The translations under genes and the position numbers were made by a program. Shown piece by piece: positions 1-11,331 of a stretch of DNA of 64,000 nt. Source of the DNA: Euphorbia lathyris (lineage: Eukaryota; Streptophyta; Magnoliopsida; Malpighiales; Euphorbiaceae). The stretch spans positions 30,968,501-31,032,500 of the forward strand of contig NC_088917.1 of NCBI RefSeq assembly GCF_963576675.1, read 5' to 3'. The notes beneath the pieces are model-generated. The model was not told where the DNA came from. It worked only from the letters and a program-made list of their open reading frames with translations, and searched no databases. Positions within the stretch are counted from its first letter, which is position 1, and the number at the start of each line of letters is the position of its first letter.

Positions 1-29
1 ACAATGCCTGAACTTCGAGAACTGCTCAT
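1..29 (-). pseudogene. Start of gag from the unit to the left (partial)
   Basis: The first ten or so codons of Gag, from an ATG at 27-29, are identical to the start at 10061. The rest lies outside the window. The leader 30-197 is AT-rich and noncoding. Confidence 0.85.
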
Positions 30-197
30 GAACCTGAAATCTTGCACGAACCGAAACTACCTACAAAACAGAATTTTGAAAAATAAATAAATTAGTAAAT
101 GAAAACTTTTAAATTATAAAAGTTAGAATAAATATGTTTAAACCTAGATTCGAAATAAAACACGAAAAATTTAAAATTTTGTCAAAATTTTTGGCGT

Positions 198-215
198 TCC
201 CCGGCAACGGCGCCA
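198..215 (-). promoter_or_regulatory. Primer-binding site, tRNA-Asp type
   Basis: The minus strand reads TGGCGCCGTTGCCGGGGA, the primer site for tRNA-Asp commonly seen in Athila/Tat-type elements. It lies six bases after the LTR end, as expected for a 5' LTR junction, and would prime minus-strand DNA synthesis. Confidence 0.85.
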
Positions 216-1208
216 AAAACTTGTTGAGCGATTTCCGCAAGTGCACGGTATACGCTTGTAGTAATAAAAGATATCGAACCCACAGGGAACGCTTTTTAAC
301 TAAAACTTTATCTAATTCGGTTTAATCACGTGTTTAGGTTTAATAAAAGAAATACGTTTAATTGATTGTATTGGTTTTGGTAAATTAGGATTAGATAGAA
401 GGATTATATCGAGTTTAGAGAACAATTCCGTTTTGGAATTTTGATTATAAAACAGATACTTCCGTAATTTGAATAAAATAGATTTTATTTTCATAAAGCA
501 AAGTTAACAACTTTAACTTTGTGAGATTATGGACATGTAACAATATAATAATTTACTCAATTAAATGGCTTCGAACCATAGAAATCCCTCTAGCGTAGAG
601 ACGATTCCTACCTTAATCAAACTAGTGTTTTACTTCTGATAAGCCGCGATCAGCGATCATGTCATCCATAAAAACTAAATTTGTTAAGTGTTCAACAAAG
701 TTCTTATAAGAATAAGATGGAATAGAACGTTTTAATAAAAACACCAATATATCATTTTGAAAATCATTTTGTCAGAACAATATCAAAATAACAACAGCAA
801 GAATATATTGAATAAATAAGTATATCATTAATTGAAATGTGAATTTTCACAAGTTAACAGAGAAGTAGAAACTTGGATAGCATTGTAACGAAGACTTTGA
901 GATCCGGGTCGTCAATCTTTCTCTCAAACTTCGTAGGCTCGTCAAACCATATGCGCTTCAGCCGTCAATTCTTCTCGCTGGATCTTTGGAATAGAGACTG
1001 GTCTCGTCCACTATCAGAATGAAAACTAAACTAATACTGTGTTTATAACTAATCTAAATACAATTCGTGTACAGCACGATTGCTTACAGAAATGAAATCT
1101 AACTTTCTGATTCTTTTCTGAATCAGAAAACTCTACATAACAACTTTCTTCTCTAATTTCTCTAACTTTTCCCAACATAACCAACCTTGATTTCTGAAAT
1201 GGATCACT

Positions 1209-1216
1209 TATTTATA
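1209..1216 (-). promoter_or_regulatory. TATA box of LTR 1
   Basis: TATAAATA on the minus strand, present at the same position in all four LTRs. It places the U3/R boundary just below this point. Two palindromes lie within about 250 bp upstream. Confidence 0.7.
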
Positions 1217-1299
1217 GTTGGTGAAAGGTTGTAAATGACGGGTCGTGTCTGCTGGTGAAGGATTGCTTTTATCCGAACGAACAGACGCGTTTTTACGAA

Positions 1300-2499
1300 T
1301 TAAACATGTGTTCTGTGTGCAGGAAGACTTGCTGTCGCGACTGAGATTCTGAAAATCTCAGTCGCGACAGGGGGTATAGGGGCAAGCTTGAATACATTGT
1401 TTTCCCCCGGTCTGGCCTCCGTAAGTCGCGGCTGAGATTTAGAGAATCTCAGTCGCGACAGAGAGATGTTCTCCCTGGCGTTCGACTGTTTTTCGTCCTC
1501 CTCGGTGGCATTAACATCAACATTCTCCTCTTCTTCTTCTTCTTCATCAAATTCCTCTTCATCCTCCTCATTATCATCTTGGGCACCTAAACCTTGAGAA
1601 CCCGAGGCTTCACTACTCATCGTAGCAAAAACACGTCTCGTGCGATCCGCATAAGATATAAAAGCGGGTGGTCCCAACTTCTTCAATAAATTGGCCCTTT
1701 GAAGTGCCGAGAGATCCAATGATGGTAAACCAACATGAGGCATATTTTGATAATCCGCTAATTCACCTCGAGCGCCCAAAACAATACCGGTAATCAAATT
1801 ACCCATAGGCACTTGCTTATTGCGGGACTTGGAAGCTCGAACTAAATTAGTAAATATCATCTCAATACTATCAATTGTCAAACCCTTAAAAATAGCATCA
1901 AACACAACCAAATCACGAACTTGCACTTTTGAACTTTTAACCCGACCAAATAAGGAGAATGATAAAAACTTGTGAAAGAAGAATACACAATCATCCTTAA
2001 TTAGCTTACTAGATGTATTCTTTGGACTAAAAACATCTAAACCGGTTAAAGAATTCCAAACCGTGTGTGAATCAAAAGGCTTTGGCTTCGAATAAAAATT
2101 GCGAGTAGGAAAACCAAACCAACGGTTCATGGCCGCATAATTAACATCATAACGAACTCCATCACTCCGAAAAGAGATAACTCCTTTCTTCTTGTCATAG
2201 GTTAGAGTAACCAAAAACTCAATAATATGCGTTTTAAAACTAGGAAAACCCATACTAGCAAATCGTTTCCAACCAAGAACGGTAAGAAATTCATCAATAC
2301 GCTCGGTAAAAGAAAGAGTATCTACCGTGTCGGTGTCAAGAAAAGGCATAGCCACGAACTCTACGAGGACATTAGAAAACCGGCGATATTTGCGTCCTTC
2401 GGCTTCCGACGTGATATCGAACGGAGCGTCATATTGAACCCGTAATCTATTGATCTCGGTGGCCTTGGCTTTGTTTGCAACGGTCTTTTGTCTAGGCAT
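1300..2499 (-). CDS. ORF-B, accessory protein of Athila unit 1, fused into the LTR
   Basis: 399 aa from an ATG at 2499. The first ~270 residues match a plant retrotransposon accessory family found between pol and the 3' LTR of Athila elements (Athila ORF-1 / putative plant transposon protein type). Landmarks are GWKRFASMGFP, RWFGFP, LFGRV and GNLITGIVLGAR. An acidic D/E run follows at about residues 308-330. The last ~60 residues are encoded by the LTR read antisense, the result of a deletion joining ORF-B to LTR 1 at 1504; the undamaged C-terminus is seen at 22837. No signal peptide or membrane segment is evident, so a fusogenic envelope role is unlikely. Molecular function unknown. It is a paralogue of ORF-A just upstream. 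Confidence 0.75.
   Translation of the reverse strand: MPRQKTVANKAKATEINRLRVQYDAPFDITSEAEGRKYRRFSNVLVEFVAMPFLDTDTVDTLSFTERIDEFLTVLGWKRFASMGFPSFKTHIIEFLVTLTYDKKKGVISFRSDGVRYDVNYAAMNRWFGFPTRNFYSKPKPFDSHTVWNSLTGLDVFSPKNTSSKLIKDDCVFFFHKFLSFSLFGRVKSSKVQVRDLVVFDAIFKGLTIDSIEMIFTNLVRASKSRNKQVPMGNLITGIVLGARGELADYQNMPHVGLPSLDLSALQRANLLKKLGPPAFISYADRTRRVFATMSSEASGSQGLGAQDDNEEDEEEFDEEEEEEENVDVNATEEDEKQSNARENISLSRLRFSKSQPRLTEARPGENNVFKLAPIPPVATEIFRISVATASLPAHRTHV
1332..1459. repeat. Two CTGAGATT palindromes in U3 of LTR 1
   Basis: The first (1332-1370) has perfect 17-bp arms, CTGTCGCGACTGAGATT, around a 5-bp loop. The second (1425-1459) has 15-bp arms with one mismatch. Both are upstream of the TATA box, and both also fall inside the 3' end of the fused ORF-B. 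Confidence 0.9.
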
Positions 2500-3337
2500 A
2501 TTGTTTTGGTTTGTGAAATTAGGGTGAAAATAGATGAAATTTGGGTGACATAGGTGAAAATAATATGAAAGGATGAAAGTTAGAATGAAAGAGAATGGTG
2601 GTGAATTGGGGAAGAAGATGAATAGGGTAAAAATTTATGGGGAAGATGAGTGAATCTTGTTATTGGGAAGAGAAAAGATGATTGATTGGTGTAAAAATAG
2701 GTGATATATATAGGTGTAAGTACGCTTACCCTTCCTCGCTAACCAATCTTTAATCAAAAAAATATAGGTGTAAGTAATAGGTATTGATTAGGATAGTTGA
2801 ATAGGGTAGTAAATAGAGTAGGAATAGGAAAAGATGGTGAAAATTTCGCCCAATCCCGCACCTACATGTCGCAGGTCGCGACTGAGATTTTCAAAATCTC
2901 AGTCGTGACAGCAAGTAGGGAAGGGGCGAAATTTTGCCTAAAAAATTCTTCCTTCGCTGTCTCAACTGAGAATTCGAAATCTCAACTGAGATTCTGAAAA
3001 ATCTGGGTAAAAGTGGGACTGTTTTTTATGATTTTAACACTTCAAAACCAATTCCTCTTAAAATTAAGTACCAAAAATATGAACATTAATCCCTGAAACT
3101 GAGATAAACAAAACTAAAAAATTAAATTAAAGGAAAACCAAAGGTTGTTCCTTAAGAAAAAAAAAAAGAAATAAACTAAACAATCAATGCACTTTTATTT
3201 ATCATTTGTAAACAATACCATAATATACATCTACATAGAAACATTATAAAAACATAATTTACAAACAAGCACTCATATATATATTAAAAACAACAAACAG
3301 AAACACAAAAAAATATATATATATATCCCTAACTAAA
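2500..3337. other. Spacer between ORF-A and ORF-B, unit 1
   Basis: Noncoding. It contains a 17-bp-arm palindrome at 2875-2909 (one mismatch), two tandem TCTCAACTGAGA boxes 20 bp apart at 2959-2990, and an AT microsatellite near 3310-3327. Nothing else is recognised. Confidence 0.75.
2875..2990. repeat. CTGAGATT palindrome cluster upstream of ORF-B, unit 1
   Basis: Arms GTCGCGACTGAGATTTT meet around a single base at 2892, and a pair of TCTCAACTGAGA boxes follows. It is the same sequence family as in U3. Confidence 0.88.
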
Positions 3338-4258
3338 TTACAGACGACGTGCATTGGCCCTTTTAATCTTCGTTTGAACGAAGACTTGCCTCTCTGGTGC
3401 AGAAAGGAATGTTGGACCAGAACGGAAAACTCGTTTGACAAGTCCCTCGTTCTCTAAGAACTCGTAGTCTAAAATCGGGTATGGTTCTGTATTAGTCCAA
3501 GGAACAGAAATGGTTTCCTTGGCTCCTAAAATTATTCCACATATGATGTTGGCGAACCCAATCTTCCGTTTCTTCGAACGGGAAGCAGCAAGTAACCCCT
3601 CCATCAAAATCTTTGAGGAGTTAACTGAGTTGTCTTGGAAAATGTCGCCCAACACATAAAGATCAGTATCTTTCACAACATTGCTACTGACTCGACCAAA
3701 AAGGCTATGACAGAGGAATTTGTGCAGATACAATATGGAATTAGAATTAATGGATTTGTTGAAGGCAATACGTGGATTGAATTGCCAAAATCCTGTTAGC
3801 ATCCTCCATATATCTCTAGAAGTCATATCCCTTCCAGGATGGTGCTGAGTTGTGTCTCGGGGTGGAAATCCAAACCAATTGTGAAGTTCTGGATAGCCAA
3901 AAGTAAATACCTTCCCCTCACAACGAAAACTGAGACGAACACGTCTCTTGTTGACGAATCGAACTGTGGAGAAAAATTCCAGAACCCAATTTCCAATAAT
4001 AGGAAATTTCATATGAACAAATTTTGACCAACTCAAATTAGTCAGATAGCGATCAATGTCTTCGCTTATCCCGAGTTCCTCGTTCAGAAACTCGTCCAGA
4101 TACATCATGCCAAAGAACTGAGCATATCTGAATTGCGTAAAACGTTTCCCCTCGTCATGGTTATAAATGGGAAACCATGCTCCATATCTATCAGAGATAT
4201 CAACTTTCTCTTTTCGAGAAGAATTTTGTTTTTGAATGTTCTTTAAAGACTTAGTCAT
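3338..4258 (-). CDS. ORF-A, accessory protein of Athila unit 1
   Basis: 306 aa from an ATG at 4258, with no stops. It aligns along its length with ORF-B: LSWSKFVHMKFP against LGWKRFASMGFP, HNWFGFP against NRWFGFP, LHKFLCHSLFGRV against FHKFLSFSLFGRV, and IICGIILGAK against LITGIVLGAR. It therefore belongs to the same accessory family and probably arose by duplication inside the element. It lacks ORF-B's acidic run and coiled-coil tail, and ends in a basic stretch (KIKRANARRL). Palindromes of the CTGAGATT type lie just upstream. The function is unknown; position suggests expression from a subgenomic or spliced RNA. Confidence 0.75.
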   Translation of the reverse strand: MTKSLKNIQKQNSSRKEKVDISDRYGAWFPIYNHDEGKRFTQFRYAQFFGMMYLDEFLNEELGISEDIDRYLTNLSWSKFVHMKFPIIGNWVLEFFSTVRFVNKRRVRLSFRCEGKVFTFGYPELHNWFGFPPRDTTQHHPGRDMTSRDIWRMLTGFWQFNPRIAFNKSINSNSILYLHKFLCHSLFGRVSSNVVKDTDLYVLGDIFQDNSVNSSKILMEGLLAASRSKKRKIGFANIICGIILGAKETISVPWTNTEPYPILDYEFLENEGLVKRVFRSGPTFLSAPERQVFVQTKIKRANARRL

Positions 4259-4796
4259 GTTTGTGATAGAAAAGAAAAATGAAGTCTGTAGGATTTGAGA
4301 ACTTGAGAAAGAAATTTAGAAAGATGAAGTAAAATGGAAGAAGTCTGATCCTACAGGAATATATAAGAACTATAAGTGAAAGGTTATGTCTGTTAGAAAG
4401 AAATAGGTGTCAAAGTGATACCTCTTCGATTTAACTGACAGAAAATTTTGAAGAAAGAAGACTGTAATCACTTACAGTTATTTCAAATGTAAAAAGACAG
4501 AAAATTTCTCAACTGAGATTTTCGGAATCTCAGCTGAGATTTCCAAATCCTGGAACATAGAAAATCTCAACTGAGATTTATGCATATATAATTTCTAAAT
4601 AACACTTAACACTTAATGAAAATTTCATAACATGACTAAATTAAAATTTTAATGTGAACAAAACTCATTTGTACTTAATGATAAATATATAAAAATAAAA
4701 ATTAAAGTAAATAAATTAAAAAGAAAACAATAAATTAAAAAGAAAAAGAATGAAAATAAGAAAAGCTATAAATTAAAAACATAAAAATCAAAGAAA
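4259..4796. other. Spacer between pol and ORF-A, unit 1
   Basis: AT-rich and noncoding. It holds CTGAGATT palindromes at 4507-4539 (14-bp arms, one mismatch) and 4562-4579 (AAATCTCA-AC-TGAGATTT). Confidence 0.75.
4507..4579. repeat. CTGAGATT palindromes upstream of ORF-A, unit 1
   Basis: Two adjacent inverted repeats of the family motif, in the noncoding leader of ORF-A. Confidence 0.85.
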
Positions 4797-7700
4797 TTAA
4801 TTTTTATAAAATTTATCCACGGATTCAATTGCTTGAATAGGAGCTCCGTCGAAATAAATTTTGCAACGATTACCATTGACCTTAAATCGGTCGCCATTAG
4901 ACTTTTCTAGCTCCAATGTTCCGTAATCAAATGTTTGAACAACCAAAAATGGTCCAGCCCATCTAGATTTTAGCTTACCTGGAAATAATTTTAATCTAGA
5001 ATTAAAAAGTAAGACCTTATCTCCAACATTAAAGTTTTTAATTTTTATTTTGGCATCATGCCACTTTTTAATTTTCTCCTTATAAATGCTCGCATTTTCG
5101 TAGGACAAATAGCGTAATTCATCCAACTCGTTTAAGTCAAACAAACGCTTTTTCCCTGCGCTCTGCAAATCATAATTAAGGGTTTTTATAGCCCAATATG
5201 CTTTATGTTCTAATTCAACCGGCAAATGACAAGCTTTACCATAGACTAATCTATAAGGTGTCATCCCGATAGGTGTTTTAAATGCAGTACGGTATGCCCA
5301 TAGTGCATCGTCAAGTTTATGTGCCCAGTCTCTTCTAGAAGACGAAACTGTTTTCTCAAGTATCCATTTGAGTTCTCTATTTGAAATTTCTGCTTGACCA
5401 TTCGTTTGAGGATGGTACGGTGTAGAGATACGATGGTGTACTCCGTATTTTTTCATAAGTGACTCAAAAGCTCTATTTACGAAATGGGTACCACCGTCGC
5501 TTACCATAACTCTAGGAACTCCAAATCGACAGAATATTGAATTTAAAAACTTAACAACTACTTTAGAATCATTTGTCGGGGTTGCAATTGCTTCAACCCA
5601 CTTTGAAACATAATCTACGGCTACTAATATATAATTTTTGCCAAAAGAAAGAGGAAAAGGACCCATGAAATCAATTCCCCATACGTCGAAGATTTCAACT
5701 TCCAAAATGTTCTTAAGAGGCATCTCATCTCTCCTTCCTATATTCCCTGTTCTTTGACATTTATCACAGTGGAGAATAAATGAACGGACATCTTTAAACG
5801 GAGTAGGCCAAAAGAATCCGCATTCAAGTATTCTAGCTGCTGTTTTGCTTACGCTATTATGACCTCCGTAAGCGCTAGCATGACATTCTATCATTATATT
5901 GTCATATTCAAACTCACTAACACATCTCCTAAATATTCCATCGCCGCATGTTTTTAACAAGAATGGATCTTCTCAAAAATATTTCTTAACTTCTGAAAAG
6001 AATTTCTTCTTTTACTGGTAAGTCAATCCATCTGGCACAACATGTGCAGCTAAGTAATTGGCTATATCCGCATACCATGGAGTTATGACACTTTGTAATT
6101 GCATGAGATGTTCATCGGGAAAATCATCTCGAATACCTGATGTTTCACCGATGGGACCGTTTTCATCCTCAAGTCTTGACAGATGATCGACGACCAGGTT
6201 TTCAACTCCCTTTTTGTCTTTAATCTCAATGTCAAATTCTTGCAATAGTAAAACCCATCTAATAAGACATGGTTTTGCATCTTTCTTAGCAAATAAATAT
6301 CGTAAAGCTACATGATCAGTATAAATAATAACTTTAGATCCTAACAAATAAGATCGGAACTTATCGCATGCAAAAACTACTGCTAACATTTCTTTTTCAG
6401 TTGTGGTGTAATTTAGTTGTGCACCGGACAATGTGTGACTCGCATAATATATAACATGAAGTTTCTTATCCTTCCTTTGACCTAATACACATCCTACAGC
6501 TAAGTCACTCGCATCACACATAATTTCGAAAGGTAGATTCCAATCGGGTTTTGATATTATTGGTGTACTGACTAAAGCCGTTTTCAAAGTATTGAAAGCT
6601 TGTAAACAATCTTTATTAAAATCAAAAGTTGAATCGTTCATAAGCAAATTAGTAAGTGGTTTGGAGATTACAGAAAAGTTCTTTATAAACCGTCTGTAAA
6701 AACCTGCATGACCTAAAAATGATCTTACTCCCTTAACAGTGGTTGGTGGGGGTAATTTTTCTATAACTGAAGTCTTTGCTCTGTCCACTTCTAAACCTTT
6801 TTCAGAAATCTTATGACCTAAAACAATTCCTTCGTCTACCATGAAATGACATTTTTCCCAATTTAATACTAAATTCGTTTCCTCACATCTAGACAATACT
6901 TTATCTAAGTTTTGTAAACACGCATCGAAAGAATCTCCATAAACTGAAAAATCATCCATGAAAACTTCCATTATGTCTTCAATGAAGTCATTAAAAATTG
7001 CTGTCATACATCGTTGAAATGTTGCTGGTGCATTACATAGACCAAAAGGCATTCTCCTATATGCAAATGTTCCGTAAGGACATGTGAAGGTTGTTTTATC
7101 TTGGTCATCCGGGTAAATGTAAATTTGAAAGAATCCGGAGTAACCGTCTAGGAAACAGTAAAATGCATGACCGGCTATCCTTTTGATCATTTGATCAATG
7201 AAAGGTAGAGGAAAATGATCTTTCCTGGTTGCTTTGTTTAGGTTCCTATAGTCTATACAAACCCTCCAACCGGTGGTGGTTCGTGTAGGTATCATTTCAC
7301 CTTCATCATTTCTTACAACAGTTTTGCCTCCCTTTTTAGGTACACAATGGATTGGACTAACCCATTCACTATCCGAGATCGGATAAATGATTCCATTGTC
7401 TAAAAGTTTAGTAATCTCATTTTTTACTACTTCTTTCATGTTCGGATTTAAGCGTCTTTGCCTATTCGCTTTAGGTGGCTTATCCTCTTCTAAGTGAATT
7501 CTGTGCATTACTATACTAGGATTAATTCCTTTTAGGTCTGAAATTTTCCATCCCATACTTCCTATCCTATTTCTAACAACTTCTTTCAATTTTTCTTCTT
7601 GATCGCTTGTTAATTTGTTAGAAATAATTATAGGTAGAGAATCGCCTTCGCCTAAGAAAGCGTACCTCAAATGACTGGGTAACTCTTTAAGTTCTAATTT

Positions 7701-10061
7701 AGGGGGTGTTACAATTGAAGGCGGAACTGGTCCATCTTCTCTAATCAAAGGCTCTGGGTCCTTATCATCTAATTCCTCGTCTACTATAGGTTCAATTATT
7801 TCTTCACTTTGAATTACATCATTGACACATTTCTCGACTAAGTCAAGTTTCATACAAGTGAATTCCTCCATAGGGTATTTCATCGCTTTGTTCATGTTAA
7901 ACTCGACCTTATCTTCTCCTATCCTTAAAACTACCTTCCCTTCCGACACATCTACTAGAGCACGTCCCGTGTTCATAAACGGTCTACCGAAAATTAAAGG
8001 GCAATTTACATCATATGCAAAGTCTAATATAACAAAATCGGCAGGAAAAATAAATTTATCGACTTTGACTAAAACATCTTCAATTATACCATACGGCCTT
8101 TTAGTGGTTTGATCCGCTAATTGCAAAACCATATTGGTACGTTTGATATCTTCTTCTAAACCTAACTTGTTAAAAATAGACAATGGCATTAAGTTTATAC
8201 TTGCTCCTAAATCACAAAGACAACTTGGGAATTCAATATCTCCCAACTTACATGGAATAGTAAAACATCCGAGATCCTTGAGTTTAGTGGGCAAATTACT
8301 TGATACTATTGAACTACAGTCTTCAGTTAACGAAATGGATGAAATTCCTTCCGAACTGATTTTCTTTGAAATCAAATCCTTTAAAAACTTACCATAGTTA
8401 GGAATTTGTGTGATTGCATCCATAAACGTCAAATTGATATGCAAATTTTTGAGTTTATCAAAAAACGTTAGAAGTTGTTTATCATAATCCTTATTGCAGA
8501 CTTTGTGTGGAAAAGGTGGTTTGGGTGCAAAAGTTTTAGTACCTGTGTCAAATGGTGAAATATTTGTGTTTAAGATATCTTCTTTGGACTTTGGTAAATC
8601 ATTTCCCGGTAATGTTACATCTTTGGGCATTTCAGGCCCTTGATAATTTTTTCCTGAACGAAAAGTAATAGCCTTCACCTGCTCTTTCGGATTTTCTTCC
8701 GTATGGCTGGGAAGACTTCCCTCTTTTCGGGATGGAATTGATTTAGCAAGTTGACCAATTTGAACCTCCAAATTATGGATGCTAGATGAGTGGTTTTTAA
8801 TAAGCTGATCGAATTTATTTTCGATCCGTTTAAAACCATCGTCGTGATTACTTATTTTTCCACTGATAGCATCTATAAACTTGTCGATTTTAGAAGATAA
8901 AGTGCTAATCGTATCTCTTGACTGATTTTGATAATTAGTGGTACGATTTTGATTAGCACTAATATTATTGTTACTATTATCTTTCCAATTAAAGTTAGGA
9001 TGATTCCTCCATCCAGAATTATAAGTATTAGAATAAAGATTATTAGTTTGGTTTTGCCCTTGGACAAAATTTACCTGTTCAATCTCACTCATATTTTCGT
9101 AATCCACATCCGTTTGGATTGGATTACCATTGGTATCGCGTGGTGCCATAAATTTGTCAATTTTATGCGATAAAGCAGAAAATTGGGCTTGTAGCATCGC
9201 GACTGGATCAAGTTCAACTATACCCTTAACTGATGATGAGGTTGAGGATGATGGTTTTGCCACCGGCATATGTCCACGTTCCGCGGGCCACATACTACTG
9301 TTGATTGCCATTTCCTCCAAAAGTTCTCTCGCTTGGGCTGATGTTTTCTTCATAAATAGCCCTCCCGACATAGCATCTAATGAACCCCTAGTTGTAGGAT
9401 TTAGTCCATTGTAAAATGTTTGCATTAAAAGTTCAGCGGGTAATTGGTGGTGTGGGCATAAACGTTGAAGTTCTTTAAAACGTTCCCAAGTTTCATAAAG
9501 GGTCTCATTATCATTTTGAGAAAAAGATGTTAACTCCTTTATGACTCTTGCGGTTTTTGCTAAAGGAAAATATTTCGATAAAAACGCTTGGGCTAATTAT
9601 TCCCAAGTGGCAAAAGTTGCGGCTGGCATAGAAGTTGACCATTCTTTGGCTCGATCCTTCAAAGTGAAAGGAAAGAGGCGAAGTTTGATTGCTTCTGCAG
9701 TCACATCTGGAATTTTAAAAGTGTCACAAATTTCTAGGAAATTTGTTAAGTGGGTGTTAGGATTTTCGTTAGGTAACCCGTAAAATATTACATTATTTTG
9801 CAACATATTAAGCAAAGCTGGCTTAATTTCAAATTGATTTGCGGTGATTCTGGGTCTAACGATACTATTGGTTACACCGGCCACACCTGGCCTAGCGTAT
9901 TCCATAAGTGTTGGTGGGTCTGCCATTTTTTCTGGCTCGGTATGGGTTTTTACTGGGGTCTTATTTTTGTTTTTCTTATTTTTCTTGTTCTTCCTAATGG
10001 TTTTCTCAATTTCTGGGTCTATAGGGTCTGGTACAATGCCTGAACTTCGAGAACTGCTCAT
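4797..10061 (-). pseudogene. Gag-Pol polyprotein of Athila unit 1 (three stop codons)
   Basis: One frame runs from an ATG at 10061 to a stop at 4797; an in-frame GTG at 10079 gives a less likely start. Order: Gag with a Lys-rich N-terminus and the LPNENPNTHL capsid region; aspartic protease with DLGAS near 8200; RT with FMDD near 6955; RNase H; integrase zinc finger (CDKC) and DDE core near 5390-5675; and a GPF-type C-terminal module. There is no chromodomain. Gag shows no CCHC zinc knuckle. Frame-breaking changes are TAA at 9597-9599 (CAA in unit 3), TAA at 6012-6014 (CAA in unit 2) and TGA at 5973-5975 (TGG in unit 2). All three are C-to-T or G-to-A transitions. The first is shared with unit 2, so it predates their duplication. 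Confidence 0.92.
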
Positions 10062-10229
10062 GAACCTGAAATCTTGCACGAACCGAAACTACCTACAAAA
10101 CAGAATTTTGAAAAATAAATAAATTAGTAAATGAAAACTTTTAAATTATAAAAGTTAGAATAAATATGTTTAAACCTAGATTCGAAATAAAACACGAAAA
10201 ATTTAAAATTTTGTCAAAATTTTTGGCGT

Positions 10230-10247
10230 TCCCCGGCAACGGCGCCA
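10230..10247 (-). promoter_or_regulatory. Primer-binding site, tRNA-Asp type
   Basis: Same 18-base site as at 198, six bases inside the end of LTR 2. It serves unit 1. Confidence 0.85.
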
Positions 10248-11240
10248 AAAACTTGTTGAGCGATTTCCGCAAGTGCACGGTATACGCTTGTAGTAATAAA
10301 AGATATCGAACCCACAGGGAACGCTTTTTAACTAAAACTTTATCTAATTCGGTTTAATCACGTGTTTAGGTTTAATAAAAGAAATACGTTTAATTGATTG
10401 TATTGGTTTTGGTAAATTAGGATTAGATAGAAGGATTATATCGAGTTTAGAGAACAATTCCGTTTTGGAATTTTGATTATAAAATAGATACTTCCGTAAT
10501 TGGAATAAAATAGATTTTATTTTCATAAAGCAAAGTAAACAACTTTAACTTTGTGAGATTATGGACATGTAACAATATAATAATTTACTCAATTAAATGG
10601 CTTCGAACCATAGAAATCCCTCTAGCGTAGAGACGATTCCTACCTTAATCAAACTAGTGTTTTACTTCTGATAAGCCGCGATCAGCGATCATGTCATCCA
10701 TAAAAACTAAATTTGTTAAGTGTTCAACAAAGTTCTTATAAGAATAAGATGGAATAGAACGTTTTAATAAAAACACCAATATATCATTTTGAAAATCATT
10801 TTGTCAGAACAATATCAAAATAACAACAGTAAGAATATATTGAATAAATAAGTATATCATTAATTGAAATGTGAATTTTCACAAGTTAACAGAGAAGTAG
10901 AAACTTGGATAGCATTGTAACGAAGACTTTGAGATCCGGGTCGTCAATCTTTCTCTCAAACTTCGTAGGCTCGTCAAACCATATGCGCTTCAGCCGTCAA
11001 TTCTTCTCGCTGGATCTTTGGAATAGAGACTGGTCTCGTCCACTATCAGAATGAAAACTAAACTAATACTGTGTTTATAACTAATCTAAATACAATTCGT
11101 GTACAGCACGATTGCTTACAGAAATAAAATCTAACTTTCTGATTCTTTTCTGAATCAGAAAACTCTACATAACAACTTTCTTCTCTAATTTCTCTAACTT
11201 TTCCCAACATAACCAACCTTGATTTCTGAAATGGATCACT

Positions 11241-11248
11241 TATTTATA
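11241..11248 (-). promoter_or_regulatory. TATA box of LTR 2
   Basis: TATAAATA on the minus strand, at the same relative position as in the other LTRs. Confidence 0.7.
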
Positions 11249-11331
11249 GTTAGTGAAGGGTTGTAAATGACGGGTCGTGTCTGCTGGTGAAGGATTGCTT
11301 TTATCCGAACGAACAGACGCGTTTTTACGAA

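Larger units (their letters stand above)
222..1504 (-). repeat. Athila LTR 1, truncated at its U3 end
   Basis: This copy aligns end to end with the full LTR at 19800-21316 up to base 1504, where it jumps into ORF-B. About 234 bp of the outer U3 and the polypurine tract are missing. Both sides of the junction carry CTCG, a 4-bp microhomology. Minus-strand end is TCAACA. It acts as 3' LTR of unit 1 and 5' LTR of the unit to the left. Short open frames inside it are chance. Confidence 0.92.

Noticed and set aside
198..215. Part of a tRNA gene
   Set aside because: Only the 3' tRNA-complementary 18 bases are present, adjacent to an LTR end. There is no cloverleaf, so it is a primer site.
134..494. 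Small open frames at the LTR and leader junction (about 60 codons, repeated in each LTR)
   Set aside because: They overlap the primer-binding site and LTR end, which explains their conservation.
7822..9414. Several plus-strand open frames of 80-100 codons opposite gag-pol
   Set aside because: They lie fully inside the minus-strand polyprotein and recur in each copy only because the coding strand is conserved. No start context or family match is seen.
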